Shown here: positions 27,015-38,384 of the stretch, piece by piece | Layout of the letters: every line of letters begins with the position of its first letter | Position numbering within the stretch: the first letter of the stretch is position 1 | Assembly: GCF_019097595.1 (NCBI RefSeq) | Contig: NC_080713.1 | Coordinates: 8,668,199-8,732,198, forward strand | Reading direction: 5' to 3' | Length of the DNA stretch: 64,000 bases | Origin: Hemibagrus wyckioides | Lineage: Eukaryota; Chordata; Actinopteri; Siluriformes; Bagridae | The notes under the pieces: generated by a model | Told to the model about the DNA's origin: nothing | Seen by the model: the letters and a program-made list of their open reading frames with translations, nothing else | The model's database searches: none | Program-made: the position numbers and the translations under genes

Positions 27015-27169
27015 AACTTGGTTCTGGTGAAAGGAACCTTGTTGCAACATTTTTTAGGGGACTTTTAATTTGTAGCGTGTCTTTTATTTTGAAATATCTG
27101 ACTCCCCGCGACCGGAAATCATTCACATGATGGGGGCCAGTTTCACATTTCTCTTCACTCAGCCTGCGA

Positions 27170-27545
27170 TTGTCCTGTTGTGAAAAAGCTGCTCGGTTCT
27201 TCGCTCCTTTATATTTACACCACAGTCTGTGGACGCGGAGTTTTCAGGTTTGAAGAACATGCTGATATAACAGTCTTCTCGTTCATTACACCACCAGCTT
27301 TAGTGTGATGTTTTTCTTGTCATCTGTGACTGGTGTTAGCTTTTATTGACCAGCCGGCATTCTAGCTAGGTTAGCTAGTTTGCTAAGTTTAGCCAGCTAG
27401 CAAAATACCTAGTTAGACATGAGCAGTGTTTCTGTTTATCTCTTGTTTTCGGTGTATTCCTTTGTGTTTACTCAGTAATCTTTTTTATATACAGTAATAT
27501 TTCCTCATTCTGTGGCACGATGGACGGAATAACTGTCGTCGTTTT
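27170..27545 (+). promoter_or_regulatory. Probable dcun1d5 promoter region
   Basis: Donor-like sites follow 27247 (TTTTCAG|GTTTGA) and 27545 (GTTTT|GTAAGG). An ATG at 27520 opens a very short frame that crosses the second donor. The region has the first splice donors upstream of the dcun1d5 exons, but I see no TATA box or clear CpG island. The assignment is inference from position. Confidence 0.3.
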
Positions 27546-27592
27546 GTAAGGATCTGTTTACTAATATTAGCTGATGTTTGGATATTTCTCAG

Positions 27593-27659
27593 TTTTTCGA
27601 AATACGACACTCAGGGATTTGAGCTGAAGAGTGAAGAGGAGACTCGTCCTGAACCTGAG
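27593..27659 (+). other. Candidate upstream exon of dcun1d5
   Basis: Bounded by a good acceptor (gatatttctcag) and donor (CCTGAG|GTGAGA), and open in one frame. Joining it to the next candidate exon (29849) puts a TGA directly before the downstream frame. If used, it would therefore be 5' UTR or belong to a different isoform. Confidence 0.35.
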
Positions 27660-27769
27660 GTGAGATTTCTATGGAGAGTATTAATAAGTAAAATAATAAA
27701 ATCCACAAGCAAAAATATTTAATGATGGAAATGCAAAAAAAAAAAAAGTGATGTAATCAATCAAAAATA

Positions 27770-27900
27770 AATCAAAAATATTTAAATTTTTTTATTTTAT
27801 ATAATATTTTAAAAAGATTACTCATTCACACTTTTTATTTTATTTTATTTTATTTTTTATTTTATTTATTTAATTTTTTTTGTGAATTTTGTTGATCTCT
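27770..27900. repeat. AT-rich (TTTTA)n low-complexity tract
   Basis: Runs of TTTTA and TTTAT in the intron between the candidate upstream exons of dcun1d5. Confidence 0.6.
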
Positions 27901-28334
27901 TCCATCCTTTCTGGATTCGATCCTATTGGTCAGTTTGTGAGTGGGCGGTGGAACACGCTGCGTTAGCCACGCCCACTTTATAAACATTTCCCATGAAGCG
28001 GAAAATCTATAAAATCTTCAGCCTGGTCATCTGATTCATGTTAGTTTTTTAATAAACTGCTGCTCAGCTGGAATGAATGCACTTCCATGATGTAGTCAAT
28101 GTGTAAATGCATTTAATACCAATTTTGTAGGTATTCATTATTTTTTTCGGTAATATGATTAACGTTATATTATGTATCATACCAAAAGGGGCGTGGTTAA
28201 CTTGTAGAGCACCTCCCACTCCGAAATCAGTTCACTAGTAGAGATTTAAGGTCTTCTTCTAAGAAAACTCTCCCTCCTTCTAAAAAAAAAAAGCTAAATC
28301 CATCAGCTAAATCTGCAAATATTTAGCTTTGCTC

Positions 28335-28668
28335 CTCACATGCATCAATGAGCCTTGGCCGCCCATGTCCCTGTCACCGATTCACCACTGTTCCTTCCTT
28401 GGACCACTTTTGATAGATGCTGACCACTGCAGACCGGGAACACCCCACAAGAGCTGCAGTTTTGGAGATGCTCTGATCCAGTCGTCTAGCCATCACAATT
28501 TGGCCCAAATCCTTACTCTTGACCATTTTTCCTGCTTCTAACACATCAACTTTGAGGACAAAATGTTCACATGCTGCCTAATATATCCCACCCACTAACA
28601 GGTGCCATGATGAGATCATCAGTCTTATTCACTTCACCTGCTCATAATATTATGCCTGATCTGTGTAT
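28335..28668 (-). mobile_element. Truncated Tc1-like family A element
   Basis: Carries the antisense N-terminal transposase text (agaccgggaacaccccacaa) and the right terminus atattatgcctgatctgtgt. The left terminus is missing. Confidence 0.7.
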
Positions 28669-29295
28669 ATAATTGAATGACAAATCAGAATCAGCACAAT
28701 ACTATGGAAACAGCTCAGTTCTTCTCTAGTAATATAGTACTACAGTACAGTGTTACAGAGTTGGTAGAATACTACAGTGATTTTATAAAGCTACAGTAAT
28801 AATATAGCACTGTACTAATAGTGCAAAAGCACTATAGAGACTATACAAAGCTACAGTAATAGTACAGTGACCTTATAAAGCAAGAGAATAATATTTGTGA
28901 TCGTACACAGCTACAGTGTCAGCACAATACTACACACAATGCTGTAATAGTACAATGATAAAAATATTTTCTAAATGGAAGCTTATCAATATGAGGTTTA
29001 TTTGTAATGTAAATTTATCTTGTCCACAGAAGGATAAGCATACTAATTAACGCACAGTCACAGATTTGATTTGTAATCATAGTGCTCTTGTTTTTCCTAA
29101 GCACTGCTGACAGACTGAGCTGAAATGTCAGGTTTAGTGTAGGAGTATTGTAAATGCAGGACTTGCAGTAGCTTGGACTTTTCCCACATTCCTTTAAATT
29201 TCTAAAAAAAAAAAAAAAATCCTTTACATATATCCATTTTAAACACGAGTACATCTTTGTGTTTTGTCTCGATTAACATTATTGTAGGGTCAAGT

Positions 29296-29772
29296 GACTA
29301 TATTGCCAAAAGTTTAGGGACACCCCTCTAAATCATTGAATTCAGGGGTTAGGCTTGGCCTCTTAGTTCCAGTGAAAGGAACTCTTGATGCTTTATAGTA
29401 CCAAGACATTTTGGACAATTTCATGCTCCCAACTTTGTGGGAACAGTTTGGGGATGATCCCTTCCTGTTCCAACATGACTGCACACCAATGTACAAACCA
29501 AGGTCCATAAAGACATTAGTCAGCAAGTTTGGTGTGGAGGAACTTGACTGACCTGCACAGAGTCCTGACCTCAACCCCATAGAACACCTTTGGGATGAAT
29601 TAGAGCAGAGTACAGTCATGTTGGAACAGGAAGGGGTCATCCCCAAACTGTTCCCACAAAGTTGGGAGCATGAAATTGTCCAAAATGTGAAGCATTAAGA
29701 GTTCCTTCCACTGGATCTAAGTGGCCGAGCCCAACCCCTGATTTGTCCCAAAACTTCTGGCAATATCGTGTA
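29296..29772. mobile_element. Fold-back Tc1-like family B element
   Basis: Positions 29296-29482 (left terminus through the phrase ttccaacatgactg) are repeated in reverse complement at 29613-29772, giving two arms of about 160-185 bases around a 130-base loop. The loop holds forward transposase text (aacacctttgggatgaatta). Transcribed RNA would form a long hairpin. It ends 77 bases before the candidate dcun1d5 exon at 29849. Confidence 0.75.
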
Positions 29773-30159
29773 TGTATAATACAGAGCTGTAAGATGTTCA
29801 TGTGTTATTTGTAATATGAGTCACAAAAGCCTCTGTTTTATTGTGAAGGTCAACGCTACGGACTGGAGGACATTAAGAACGTGTCTCAAACACTGGATAG
29901 ACTCGTAAGTCACGGTTTTGGAGATTATCTATTGAGCAGCGTGTCTCTAATGAATGAAATGTACTACTAGAGCTAAACTGTAAGCTTTTTCTATAATAAT
30001 AGTAAGAAGATAATCATTACTGATGTAAAAAATACAGCAAGTTGAAAAATAACGTGCGTAGTGGAAAGTATTTACACCATTTATATGTTAAAAGATACAA
30101 ATGAGGCTTATCCCCCTTGATAACGGCTCACCCCAATGTCGTGTGTGTTTGATAAATGT

Positions 30160-30162
<3 letters not shown>

Positions 30163-30250
<88 letters not shown>
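30163..30250. repeat. (AT)n microsatellite
   Basis: About 44 uninterrupted AT units in a dcun1d5 upstream intron. Confidence 0.97.
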
Positions 30251-30252
<2 letters not shown>

Positions 30253-30949
30253 GTGTTTGTTTTAGGGTTTTGAAACAGGAAGATGTAATCGTACATCGGT
30301 GATGTGACAATTTTGAGAAAATTCTCGGATTTTAACGTGTTGATGAATAAAATGCCACAAAGTGAACATTATTTAGTCGCATACCGTGCTATCAGTTTCG
30401 TCTCTGCTCTCAGCTCAGGCCGGATATTTCCACCATTAGCGAGTGATCATGGCGGTGGAGGAGGATGTGATCTGAACGTGTTTAAGATGGAAGAAGTTTA
30501 TAAATAGTGTTTTGTAAGTTTGTAATATGTGGTGTACGAGGGTGAGGGCAGGAAACCAGCATGATCAGTAAGACACAGGTTGCCATGACAACCCTGCTGT
30601 AAAAACGTCTTGCACACGGTGCTGTGGGGGGGGGCAAGGTGATGTAATCGGTCAACATGACTTTTAGGTATCACCCAGCTCTGGTTTGTTTACAGATTCC
30701 TGATTTTATTATGCAGTGGTGGTGTGATGGGTCTCGCTTAGCTGTCAGTATATTATTATCAAAACAATGGAGAAATTCAAGCAGTAAAAAATGGGATTGC
30801 ACAATGAATAATGTGAGGATGGTCATCGTGTATCAGTTCTAATGAAACTACTTCAGCCAAGAACTAAGCACAAAAGGCATCATTCATCTGTTTATAGCTT
30901 TAAGCTCCACTTTTTTCTCATTCGCACCATAACAGAATTTTTGATATTG

Positions 30950-30969
30950 TTCTCTCTCTCTCCGCTCTG

Positions 30970-31016
<47 letters not shown>

Positions 31017-31119
31017 GTCTGTCTGTCTCTGTGCATCTCTCTCTCTCTCTCTGTCTATCTGTCTGTCTCTCTCTCTGTCTGCTTGTCTGCCTGTCTCTGT
31101 GCATCTCTCTTTCTCTCTC

Positions 31120-31158
<39 letters not shown>

Positions 31159-31256
31159 GCTTGCCTGTCTCTGTGCATCTCTCTCTCTCTCTCTCTCTCT
31201 CTGTCTGTCTGTCTGTCTCCCTTCTGTCTGCCTGTCTGTCTGTCTGTCTCTGTGCA

Positions 31257-31306
<50 letters not shown>

Positions 31307-31309
31307 AAG
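30950..31309. repeat. (CT)n/(TCTG)n tract ending in a splice acceptor
   Basis: A tract of about 360 bases of TC and TCTG units, with several gtgcatctctc interruptions spaced about 65-80 bases apart that suggest higher-order duplication. Its last bases, ctctctctctcaag, are the 3' splice site of the candidate exon at 31310. Confidence 0.93.
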
Positions 31310-31481
31310 AATCTTGTCGACTTGAATGGACAGAGTGACCGTGTGTGCACAGGTATAACAGGCTTCCACTTTTAGTTCAGATCATATCGGTTAAATGTCA
31401 TTGTCCACTTTGAGCACTATTATACTTTTTTTTTTCCTTCCAGATTCTGTGAGGCTAAATCAACCTTTTGGAAACCCCGTT

Positions 31482-34242
31482 ATGCCTGTAAAAAAGAAAA
31501 GAAAGTCCTCTGGCTCTGAAGACCCCAGCATCCGGAAGTGCAAAATTACCAGGTAGGTTTTCATGTGTTTGGTATTTTCACAGTTTAAAAAGATCAACAT
31601 TCCACAGGATTAAGGATCAGTGGTGTGATTTTAGGTGTGATCAGATTATACACCTTATACATCTAGTGTCCACTTGATTTCTGAAAAAATGGAACAGTTA
31701 TTCGTCCAAACCGACTTATAAGCGATTCAATCCAAGACTAGGGCTGAATATTCGAGTGTTTACACTCACAACATTGTTTGTTGGATTTGAAATTAAATCG
31801 TAAAGCTCCTCTTGCTACACGATATTGCCAAAAGTTTTGGGACAACCCTCCAAATGATTGAAATCAGGGGTCGTTTGACCGCTTAGTTCCAGTGAAACGA
31901 ACTCTTAATGCTTCAGCATACCAATTTTGTGCTCCCAATTTTGTGGGAATAGTTTGGAGATGACCCCTTCCTGTTCCAACATGACTGCACACCAGTGCAC
32001 AAAGCAAGGTCCATATAGACATAGATGGTGTGGAGGAACTTTACTGTCCTGCACAGAGTCCTGACCTCAACCTGATAGAACTCCTTTGGGATGAATTAGA
32101 GCGGAGACTGTGAGCCAGACCTTCTCGTCCAACATCAGTACCTGACCTCACAAATGCGCATTCTTAGAGGAATGGACAAAAATTCCCATAAACACACTTG
32201 TGGAAAGCCTTCCCAGAAGAGTTGAAGCTGTTGTAGCTGCAGAGGGCGGGTCAACTCCATGTGCATGTAAAGGCAGACGTCCCAAAACTTTTGGCAATGT
32301 AGTGTACTTCCTCTCAGCTTTTTTGATTATGCTCTCAGTATGGAATTAAATGACCAAGTAACTTTAACATCATAATACATTCTCTCCAGTTACTGTAGGA
32401 CACAGACTCCTGGGAGATTGATAAACCCTGATGATCATTTCTCCAGCAAGAAGTGCCTTGCGTGGTTTTACGAGTATGCAGGTACGCCATTCTCCTGAAT
32501 TTGATTAAAGACTTTCACGCTGATTGATCGTATGGTTAGGAAACTCATCATGTCATCACGTAACATGAAAGTCTTTTTCTTTAATTTTGCATAAACCGTG
32601 CTCCGTCTTCTTGCTCCCATCAGGGCCGGATGACGTGGTGGGACCCGAGGGCATGGAGAAGTTCTGTGAGGATATAGGTGTCGAACCAGAGAATGTTCGT
32701 TTTCAAATCAATTTTTTTGATTTTTCACAAACACAAATCCCTAAAACAAATTGTCGGGCACAGTAGAGTTCAGGCTTGCGCTCTAATCCATGTGGGTCTT
32801 CAACAATTTTCTTTATTTACCTGCAATCTTTATCTTAGACTACAACAACGTCTGTATGTTTTTAAAGAAAATATGAAATTAATGCTAAACAAGTTGCCTT
32901 GCTCACCCATGGTTGTTTAGTTGGATCGGGCATGCTTTATCCGTTCGGATCATTGAACATACATAATGCATCTTTGGCTGTCTCTTCCACTAAAATGCAG
33001 CCATAACATTATGACCACTGAGAGGTGATGTGGATAACACTGATGATCTCCTCATCATGGCACCTGTTAGTGGGTGGGATATATTAGGATGTAACCTTTT
33101 GTCCTCAAAGTTGATGTGTTAGAAGCAGGAAAAATGGGCAAGTGTAAGGATTTGAGCGAGTTTGACAAGGACCAAATTGTGATGGCTAGACGACTGGATC
33201 AGAGCATCTCCAAAACTGCAGCTCTTGTGGGGTGTTCCCGGTCTGCAGTGGTCAGTATCTATCAAAAGTGGTCCAAGGAAGGAACAGTGGTGAACTGGCA
33301 ACAGATGAGCTACTGTTGCTCAAATTGCTTAATGCTGGTTCTGATAGAAAGGTGACAGAATACATAGTACATGACGGGTCAGGGCTGTTTTGGCAGCAAA
33401 AGGAGGACCAACACAATATTAGGCAGGTGGTCAAAATGTTATGCCTGATCAGTGTATATAAAATCATTTTATGTTCAAAATGTTCCATTGCATTTCCTCA
33501 CGCCTGCAACAGAAATGTAACAAGATTTTGCCTCCTCCACAGTTAGCCTGCATGTCAGAGTCTCAAAGTTTGTTTTGGTTTGGCCATTTTTCATAAACTA
33601 TTCAAATCCTTCTGGATAAACCTGCCTGCTTGAATACACTTCGAAAATCCGTCATGCATAAGGTGGAAAAGTTACACTGTGAAATAACAAGTTCAAATAT
33701 CCATTTCCTCCGCTCACCTCCAGCAGCCGTCCATGTCATCTGAGTGAATTTTCTGATAGTATTTAGTATGTTACAATAGATATTCTGTGTACTAGAGCAT
33801 CATACTGTGCAATTCCTGGAATTCTGTAATGAATGTTGCATTATGGGATGCAGCCTAATCACCAAAGCTAGTTCAGTGTCTTCGTTCTTGAAAAGCTCTT
33901 GAAAGTAGTAAGTGATTAGTAACATATGTAAAGGGAACACAGAGCCGATTTGCTTCTATTATGCACCTCCTAGTGTGTGTGCATTAAATCTTCCACTAAT
34001 GCACCTCAGACACTGCAGTACATCCGCTCCGCTACTGCAGGCACACAGACACACACAGACACACACAGACACACACAGACACACACAGACACACACAGAC
34101 ACACACACACATTACTTTTGTCCTAATTGAATGGCCAGTCGTAACTCATAGCAAGTCACAGTCAATTATATGATTCCATTCACATTAGTGAGTCTCTATA
34201 TATATAAATGTATGCAAACTCAGAAGCTCGTGTAGAATAAAG

Positions 34243-34273
<31 letters not shown>

Positions 34274-36297
34274 TCATCCACCCACCCATCCTTCCTTTCA
34301 TTCATCCTTCCATTCATCCATCCTTCCTTCCTTTCATTCATCCTTCCATTCATCCACCCATCCTTTCTTTCATCCATCCATCCATCCACCCATCCTTCCT
34401 TCTTTTCATCCTTCCATCCTTCCCTTCATCCATGCTTTCATCCATCCTTCCTTTCTTTCATCCATCCATTCATCCTTCCTTCCTTCCATTCATTCATCCT
34501 TTCATCCATCCTTCCTTTCTTTCATCCATCCATCCATCCTTCCTTTTTTTTATCCATTGATTCATCCTTCCATTCTTCCTTTCATCCATCCCTTCATACA
34601 TCCTTCCTTTCATCCATCCATCCTTCCTGTCATCCATCCATTCTTCCTTCCTTTTATTCATTGATCCATCCACCCATCCTTTCATCCTTCCTTCCTTCCT
34701 TTTATCCATTGATCCATCCACCCATCCTTTCATCCATCCTTCCTTCCTTTTATCCATTGATCCATCCACCCATCCTTTCTTTCATCCATCCATCCATCCA
34801 CCCATCCTTCCTTCTTTTCATCCTTCCATCCTTCCCTTCATCCATGCTTTCATCCATCCTTCCTTTCTTTCATCCATCCATTCATCCTTCCTTCCTTCCA
34901 TTCATTCATCCTTTCATCCATCCTTCCTTTCTTTCATCCATCCATCCTTCCTTTTTTTATCCATTGATTCATCCTTCCATTCTTCCTTTCATCCATCCCT
35001 TCATACATCCTTCCCTTCATCCATCCTTTCATTCATCCTTCCCTTCAACCATCCTTCATTTCATCCATCCATCCTTTCATTTTTCCATTTCTCACATAAG
35101 TGCTCTGGTGAATGATTCACCAATAAATCCGTTCGTATCTAACTTGATAAATAAGGCCCCTTTAGTTTCCTTACTACCATCTGCCTTGCTCTGAGCACCT
35201 GATATTTACCAAGGTAATGTAAGTGTGTGTGTGTGTTTTTCCTCCAGATTATCATGTTAGTCTTAGCCTGGAAACTAGAAGCACCAAATATGGGATTTTT
35301 CACAAAAGAAGAATGGCTGAAGGGAATGACGTCACTGCAGTAAGAGAATCCTTCAGTGGTTTTCCGTTCATGTTGTGAGTGCGTCTGACTCTCCACAGTT
35401 TCACACGTTAACATCTTTCTTCTGCTGCAGGTGCGACTGCACGGAACGGTTACAAGGCAAACTCGACTACCTGCGCTCTCAGCTGAACGACGCGGTCGTG
35501 TTCAGGAACATTTACAGATACGCCTTTGACTTTGCCAGGGTGAGATGTTTGTTTTCGCCATGCACTGGTGATCCATGATGTGAACAATGGTAGGGAAATA
35601 AGTCTGTCAGCAAGCCACAGTCTGGAGTGAGGCAAAAGGCTTTCCAGAGGCTTTATTAGAGAAGAGGATGAAGGATAAACTGGACTTAGTTTTGTCAACA
35701 TCGTTTATCCACCATGCAGCACGGTGATGCAGCGTAGTAGCCATTTTAACCAGTGCTTCATTAGTCCAGTGTGCAGAACTGAATGTTTTAAATGATCACT
35801 GTGGAGTTTTTACATTTGACTAGTTGTTTAGTTAACAGAGACGTGTTTTAAGAGCGTATTAGACCTCGGTTCTTTGGGGGCATGCCATTGTGAAGCCTTC
35901 AGGGGCTTCTTGTTAACTAGACAAGATGGCTGTGTTTTACATTAACAGCAAAACAACATTAAACCTTTCTGTATTCAGTGTGATGGCTCTGTTCAGCTGC
36001 TGGTTATAAAAGCAGAATCTGTGTGTTGAAAGATTATGTAAAATTTCTCAGACTGAGAAACAGTGAGGCTGCTGCCTCTAGCAACTGACATTTTACACAG
36101 GAATAGAGTCTGTATGCTCATAGATTAAAACACATCCGCTTTTCATGTTGGTTTTTATTGTCATTTATCGTCAATAAAAACACAGCCGTTTTGTTTATAT
36201 AATATCTTAAGATGTTACCAAAGAAGTTTAGGCAAATTTTATCATATTTTATTTGAATTGATTTGTAGGAGATGAGAGGTAGAGAAATGGCAAAGCT

Positions 36298-36375
<78 letters not shown>

Positions 36376-38384
36376 CCTCCCCTTTCCTCCCCTCCCCTTT
36401 CCTCCCCTCCCCTTTCCTCCCTCCCCTTTCCTCCCTCCCTTCCCTTTCCTCCCTCCCTCCCCTTCCCTTTCCTCCCTCCCTTTCCTTCCTTCCCTCCCCT
36501 CCCTTACCTTTCCTTCCTCCCCCCCCTCCCTTTCCTTCCTCCCTCCCTCCCTCCCTCCCCTTTCCTTCCTCCCTCCCTCCCTCCCTCCCCTTTCCTTCCT
36601 CCCCCCCCCTCCCCTTTCCTTCCTTCCTCCCTCCCCCCCTCCCCTTTCCTTCCTTCCTCCCCCCCTCCCCTTTCCTTCCTTCCTCCCTCCCTCCCCTTTC
36701 CTTCCTTCCTCCCCCCTCCCCCCCCCTTTCCTTCCTTCCTCCCGCCCTCCCCTTTCCTTCCTTCCTCCCTCCCTCCCCTTTCCTTCCTTCCTCCCTCCCT
36801 CCCCTTTCCTTCCTTCCTCCCTCCCTCCCCCCCCTTTCCTTCCTTCCTCCCCCCTCCCCCCCCCTTTCCTTCCTTCCTCCCGCCCTCCCCTTTCCTTCCT
36901 TCCTCCCCCCCCCCCCCTTCCTTCCTTCCTCCCCCCCCCCCCCCCCCCCCTTCCCTTCCTCCCTCCCCCCCCCCCCCCCCCCCCTTCCCTCCCTTCCCCC
37001 CCCCCCCCCCCCTCGCCTTTCCTTCCTTCCTCCCTCCCTCCCTCCCTCCCCTTTCCTTCCTTCCTTCCCAACCCTGAGGTTTGCTTGCAGGAAGAATGTA
37101 TTAATACACTTGTGGCCATATTTAATACATAGTCAGATATGAGCATGTAGACAGATCTAATCTTTTGGTAAGCTCTAACAGAGTATATTCATTCATCATG
37201 TCTGTTGTTTATCCCTAGGATAAAGACCAGCGTAGTCTAGACATGGACACTGCCAAGTCAATGTTGGCGCTGCTTCTCGGAAGGACGTGGCCCCTGTTTC
37301 CTGTATTTCATCAGTTTTTGGAGGTGGGTGTGTGTTTATTGATTGTTTATTAATATTATTGTGGTTTGTGGAGAGTACATATTACCATCTTTCAGGCTAC
37401 AAGCTGTTTTCTTTCTTTTTAGCTGTTATCCAGTTCAATGTTGCATCTGTGAAGGTTTACAACATAATTGTTAACATTAAAAGCACTTCAATACTGGAAG
37501 TGACATCACACTTCAGTAGTTATCACATGACGAGCAGAAATCACTCTTGAAAGCTACCTGTATTTTGTTCCAGCCTATAATGCTGTACTCTTTTTCTGCT
37601 GTACTCTTACAGGTACAATAACACTGATACTTCTCTTCTCCTTCTCCTTTTAGCAATCTAAGTATAAGGTCATGAACAAGGACCAGTGGTACAACGTCTT
37701 AGAGTTCAGCCGCACCGTTAACTCGGACCTCAGTAACTACGACGAGGATGGAGCTTGTAAGTCTGAAGGCTTAATGCAGTGGAATTTTTTTTGTTTTTGT
37801 GTCTTTCTTTCTTTCTTTCTTTCTTTCTTTTTCTTTCTTTCTTAATTTAAATTTTTTAAAAATGTAATTACATTAATTTAATAATTTATTTATTTAATGT
37901 TTGTTTTATTTATTTATTTATTTATTTATTTATATATATATATATATATTTATATTAACGTAAGAAATTACAGGAAAAGACTGAGTATTCTACACTTTTA
38001 AATATAAGAGTAACGTATCATGTGTTCTTTAATTATTTAAATATATAAATAAATAAAATAATTATTGTTAGTGTAGTAGAAATAAAATACTTTAAGGTGT
38101 GCTGTTATGGGTAAATAATGACCCAAGCACCCTGATTATTTATTGAATTATGTGATATCAAAAATATATCACAATAATTCATTAATGAGCTTGCCAGACA
38201 AATGTCGAACCCTGATTAAGGAAATAAGAATAAGAACAATTCTGATATATTTGAGCTCAGGTATTTTATTATCTCTTTTGTTTCTCAGCCCCTCTCGTGC
38301 TAACCCCCATGTCCTCTGTCCTCCGCAGGGCCGGTGATGCTGGACGAGTTTGTGGAATGGTATAAAGCCAGACTGACTTTATAG
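31482..38384 (+). CDS. dcun1d5: DCN1-like protein 5
   Basis: Co-E3 for cullin neddylation: the DCUN1 (PONY) domain binds cullin WHB domains and the acetylated N-terminus of UBE2M. Coding exons are 31482-31552, 32390-32481, 32624-32694, 35248-35339, 35431-35539, 37219-37323, 37654-37756 and 38329-38384. They join in phase to 232 residues (human 237). The N-terminus MPVKKKRK is a nuclear localisation-like basic patch. Family blocks are [57 protein letters not shown] and the C-terminal [20 protein letters not shown]. The basic start and CKITSYCR favour DCUN1D5 over DCUN1D4. The donor after 32694 is the unusual GTTCGT. The poly(A) signal is at 38726-38731. Introns are full of satellites and Tc1 debris. 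Confidence 0.93.
31817..32306 (+). mobile_element. Tc1-like family B element next to a dcun1d5 exon
   Basis: Left terminus gatattgccaaaagttttgg, right terminus ccaaaacttttggcaatgta. The interior is the forward C-terminal transposase region (ttgggatgaattagagcgga). It shares small deletions with the copy at 45136 (cacacttgtggaaagcc without the usual intervening bases). It ends 83 bases before dcun1d5 exon 32390. Confidence 0.8.
33001..33458 (+). mobile_element. Tc1-like family A element
   Basis: Begins ccataacattatgaccactg and ends aatgttatgcctgatcagtg. On the plus strand it encodes [20 protein letters not shown] followed by the [19 protein letters not shown] region, then breaks. This is the best preserved N-terminal transposase fragment in the window. 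It lies in the dcun1d5 intron between exons 32694 and 35248. Confidence 0.78.
34040..34112. repeat. (CACAGACA)n microsatellite
   Basis: ACACACAGAC units repeated about seven times, in a dcun1d5 intron. Confidence 0.9.
34240..35095. repeat. Long TTCC/ATCC satellite-like tract
   Basis: About 850 bases of TTTC then imperfect CATC/CTTC units. Within it a block beginning cccatccttccttcttttca at 34389 recurs at 34801, an offset of 412, so the tract contains a duplicated unit of about 412 bases. Open frames here are artefacts of the tetranucleotide period. It lies in the dcun1d5 intron before exon 35248. Confidence 0.92.
35540..36290. other. dcun1d5 intron, unique sequence
   Basis: No additional exon or repeat is recognised. 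Confidence 0.4.
36296..37070. repeat. 775-bp polypyrimidine tract
   Basis: Starts as (TTTC)n and (TC)n, then becomes CCTTTCCTTCCTTCC units with pure C runs up to about 20 bases. The plus strand is almost entirely pyrimidine, with only isolated purines (for example near 36506, 36743, 36883 and 37015). It lies 150 bases before dcun1d5 exon 37219. Confidence 0.95.
37797..37945. repeat. (TTTC)n and (TTTA)n microsatellites
   Basis: TTTC units at about 37801-37846 and TTTA units with a short (TA)n at about 37905-37945, in the last dcun1d5 intron. Confidence 0.85.

Larger units (their letters stand above)
29849..31481 (+). other. Upstream dcun1d5 exons with DCUN1D4-like open frame
   Basis: Exon 29849-29904 and exon 31310-31352 splice in phase (donor ACTC|GTAAGT, acceptor CTCTCAAG, donor ACAG|GTATAA) into 31444-31481. 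The joined frame reads LEDIKNVSQTLDRLNLVDL and continues without a stop into the usual start MPVKKKRK. Human DCUN1D4 has a similar stretch before its MPPRKKRR (its TLNKLNL aligns with TLDRLNL here). No in-frame ATG is seen in these exons, so they are 5' UTR, or part of an N-terminal extension whose start lies in an exon I could not place. The open frame and the similarity are seen directly; the translation of it is inference. Confidence 0.55.

Noticed and set aside
27520..27659. Coding start at 27520 reading through 27545 into exon 27593
   Set aside because: It is in frame within that pair of exons, but continuing into 29849 leads to a stop in exon 31310, so it does not reach the dcun1d5 frame.
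30842..31375. Long open frames through 30892-31375 on both strands (Ser/Leu or Arg/Glu rich)
   Set aside because: They are translations of the CT/TCTG microsatellite. Only the last 43 bases (31310-31352) look like an exon.
34180..35194. Repetitive frames in the TCCA tract
   Set aside because: The four-base period gives open frames by chance; no protein family resembles them.
36118..37146. 342- and 286-residue open frames rich in Gly/Arg or Pro/Ser
   Set aside because: Products of the polypyrimidine tract; no start context, conserved domain or codon pattern.
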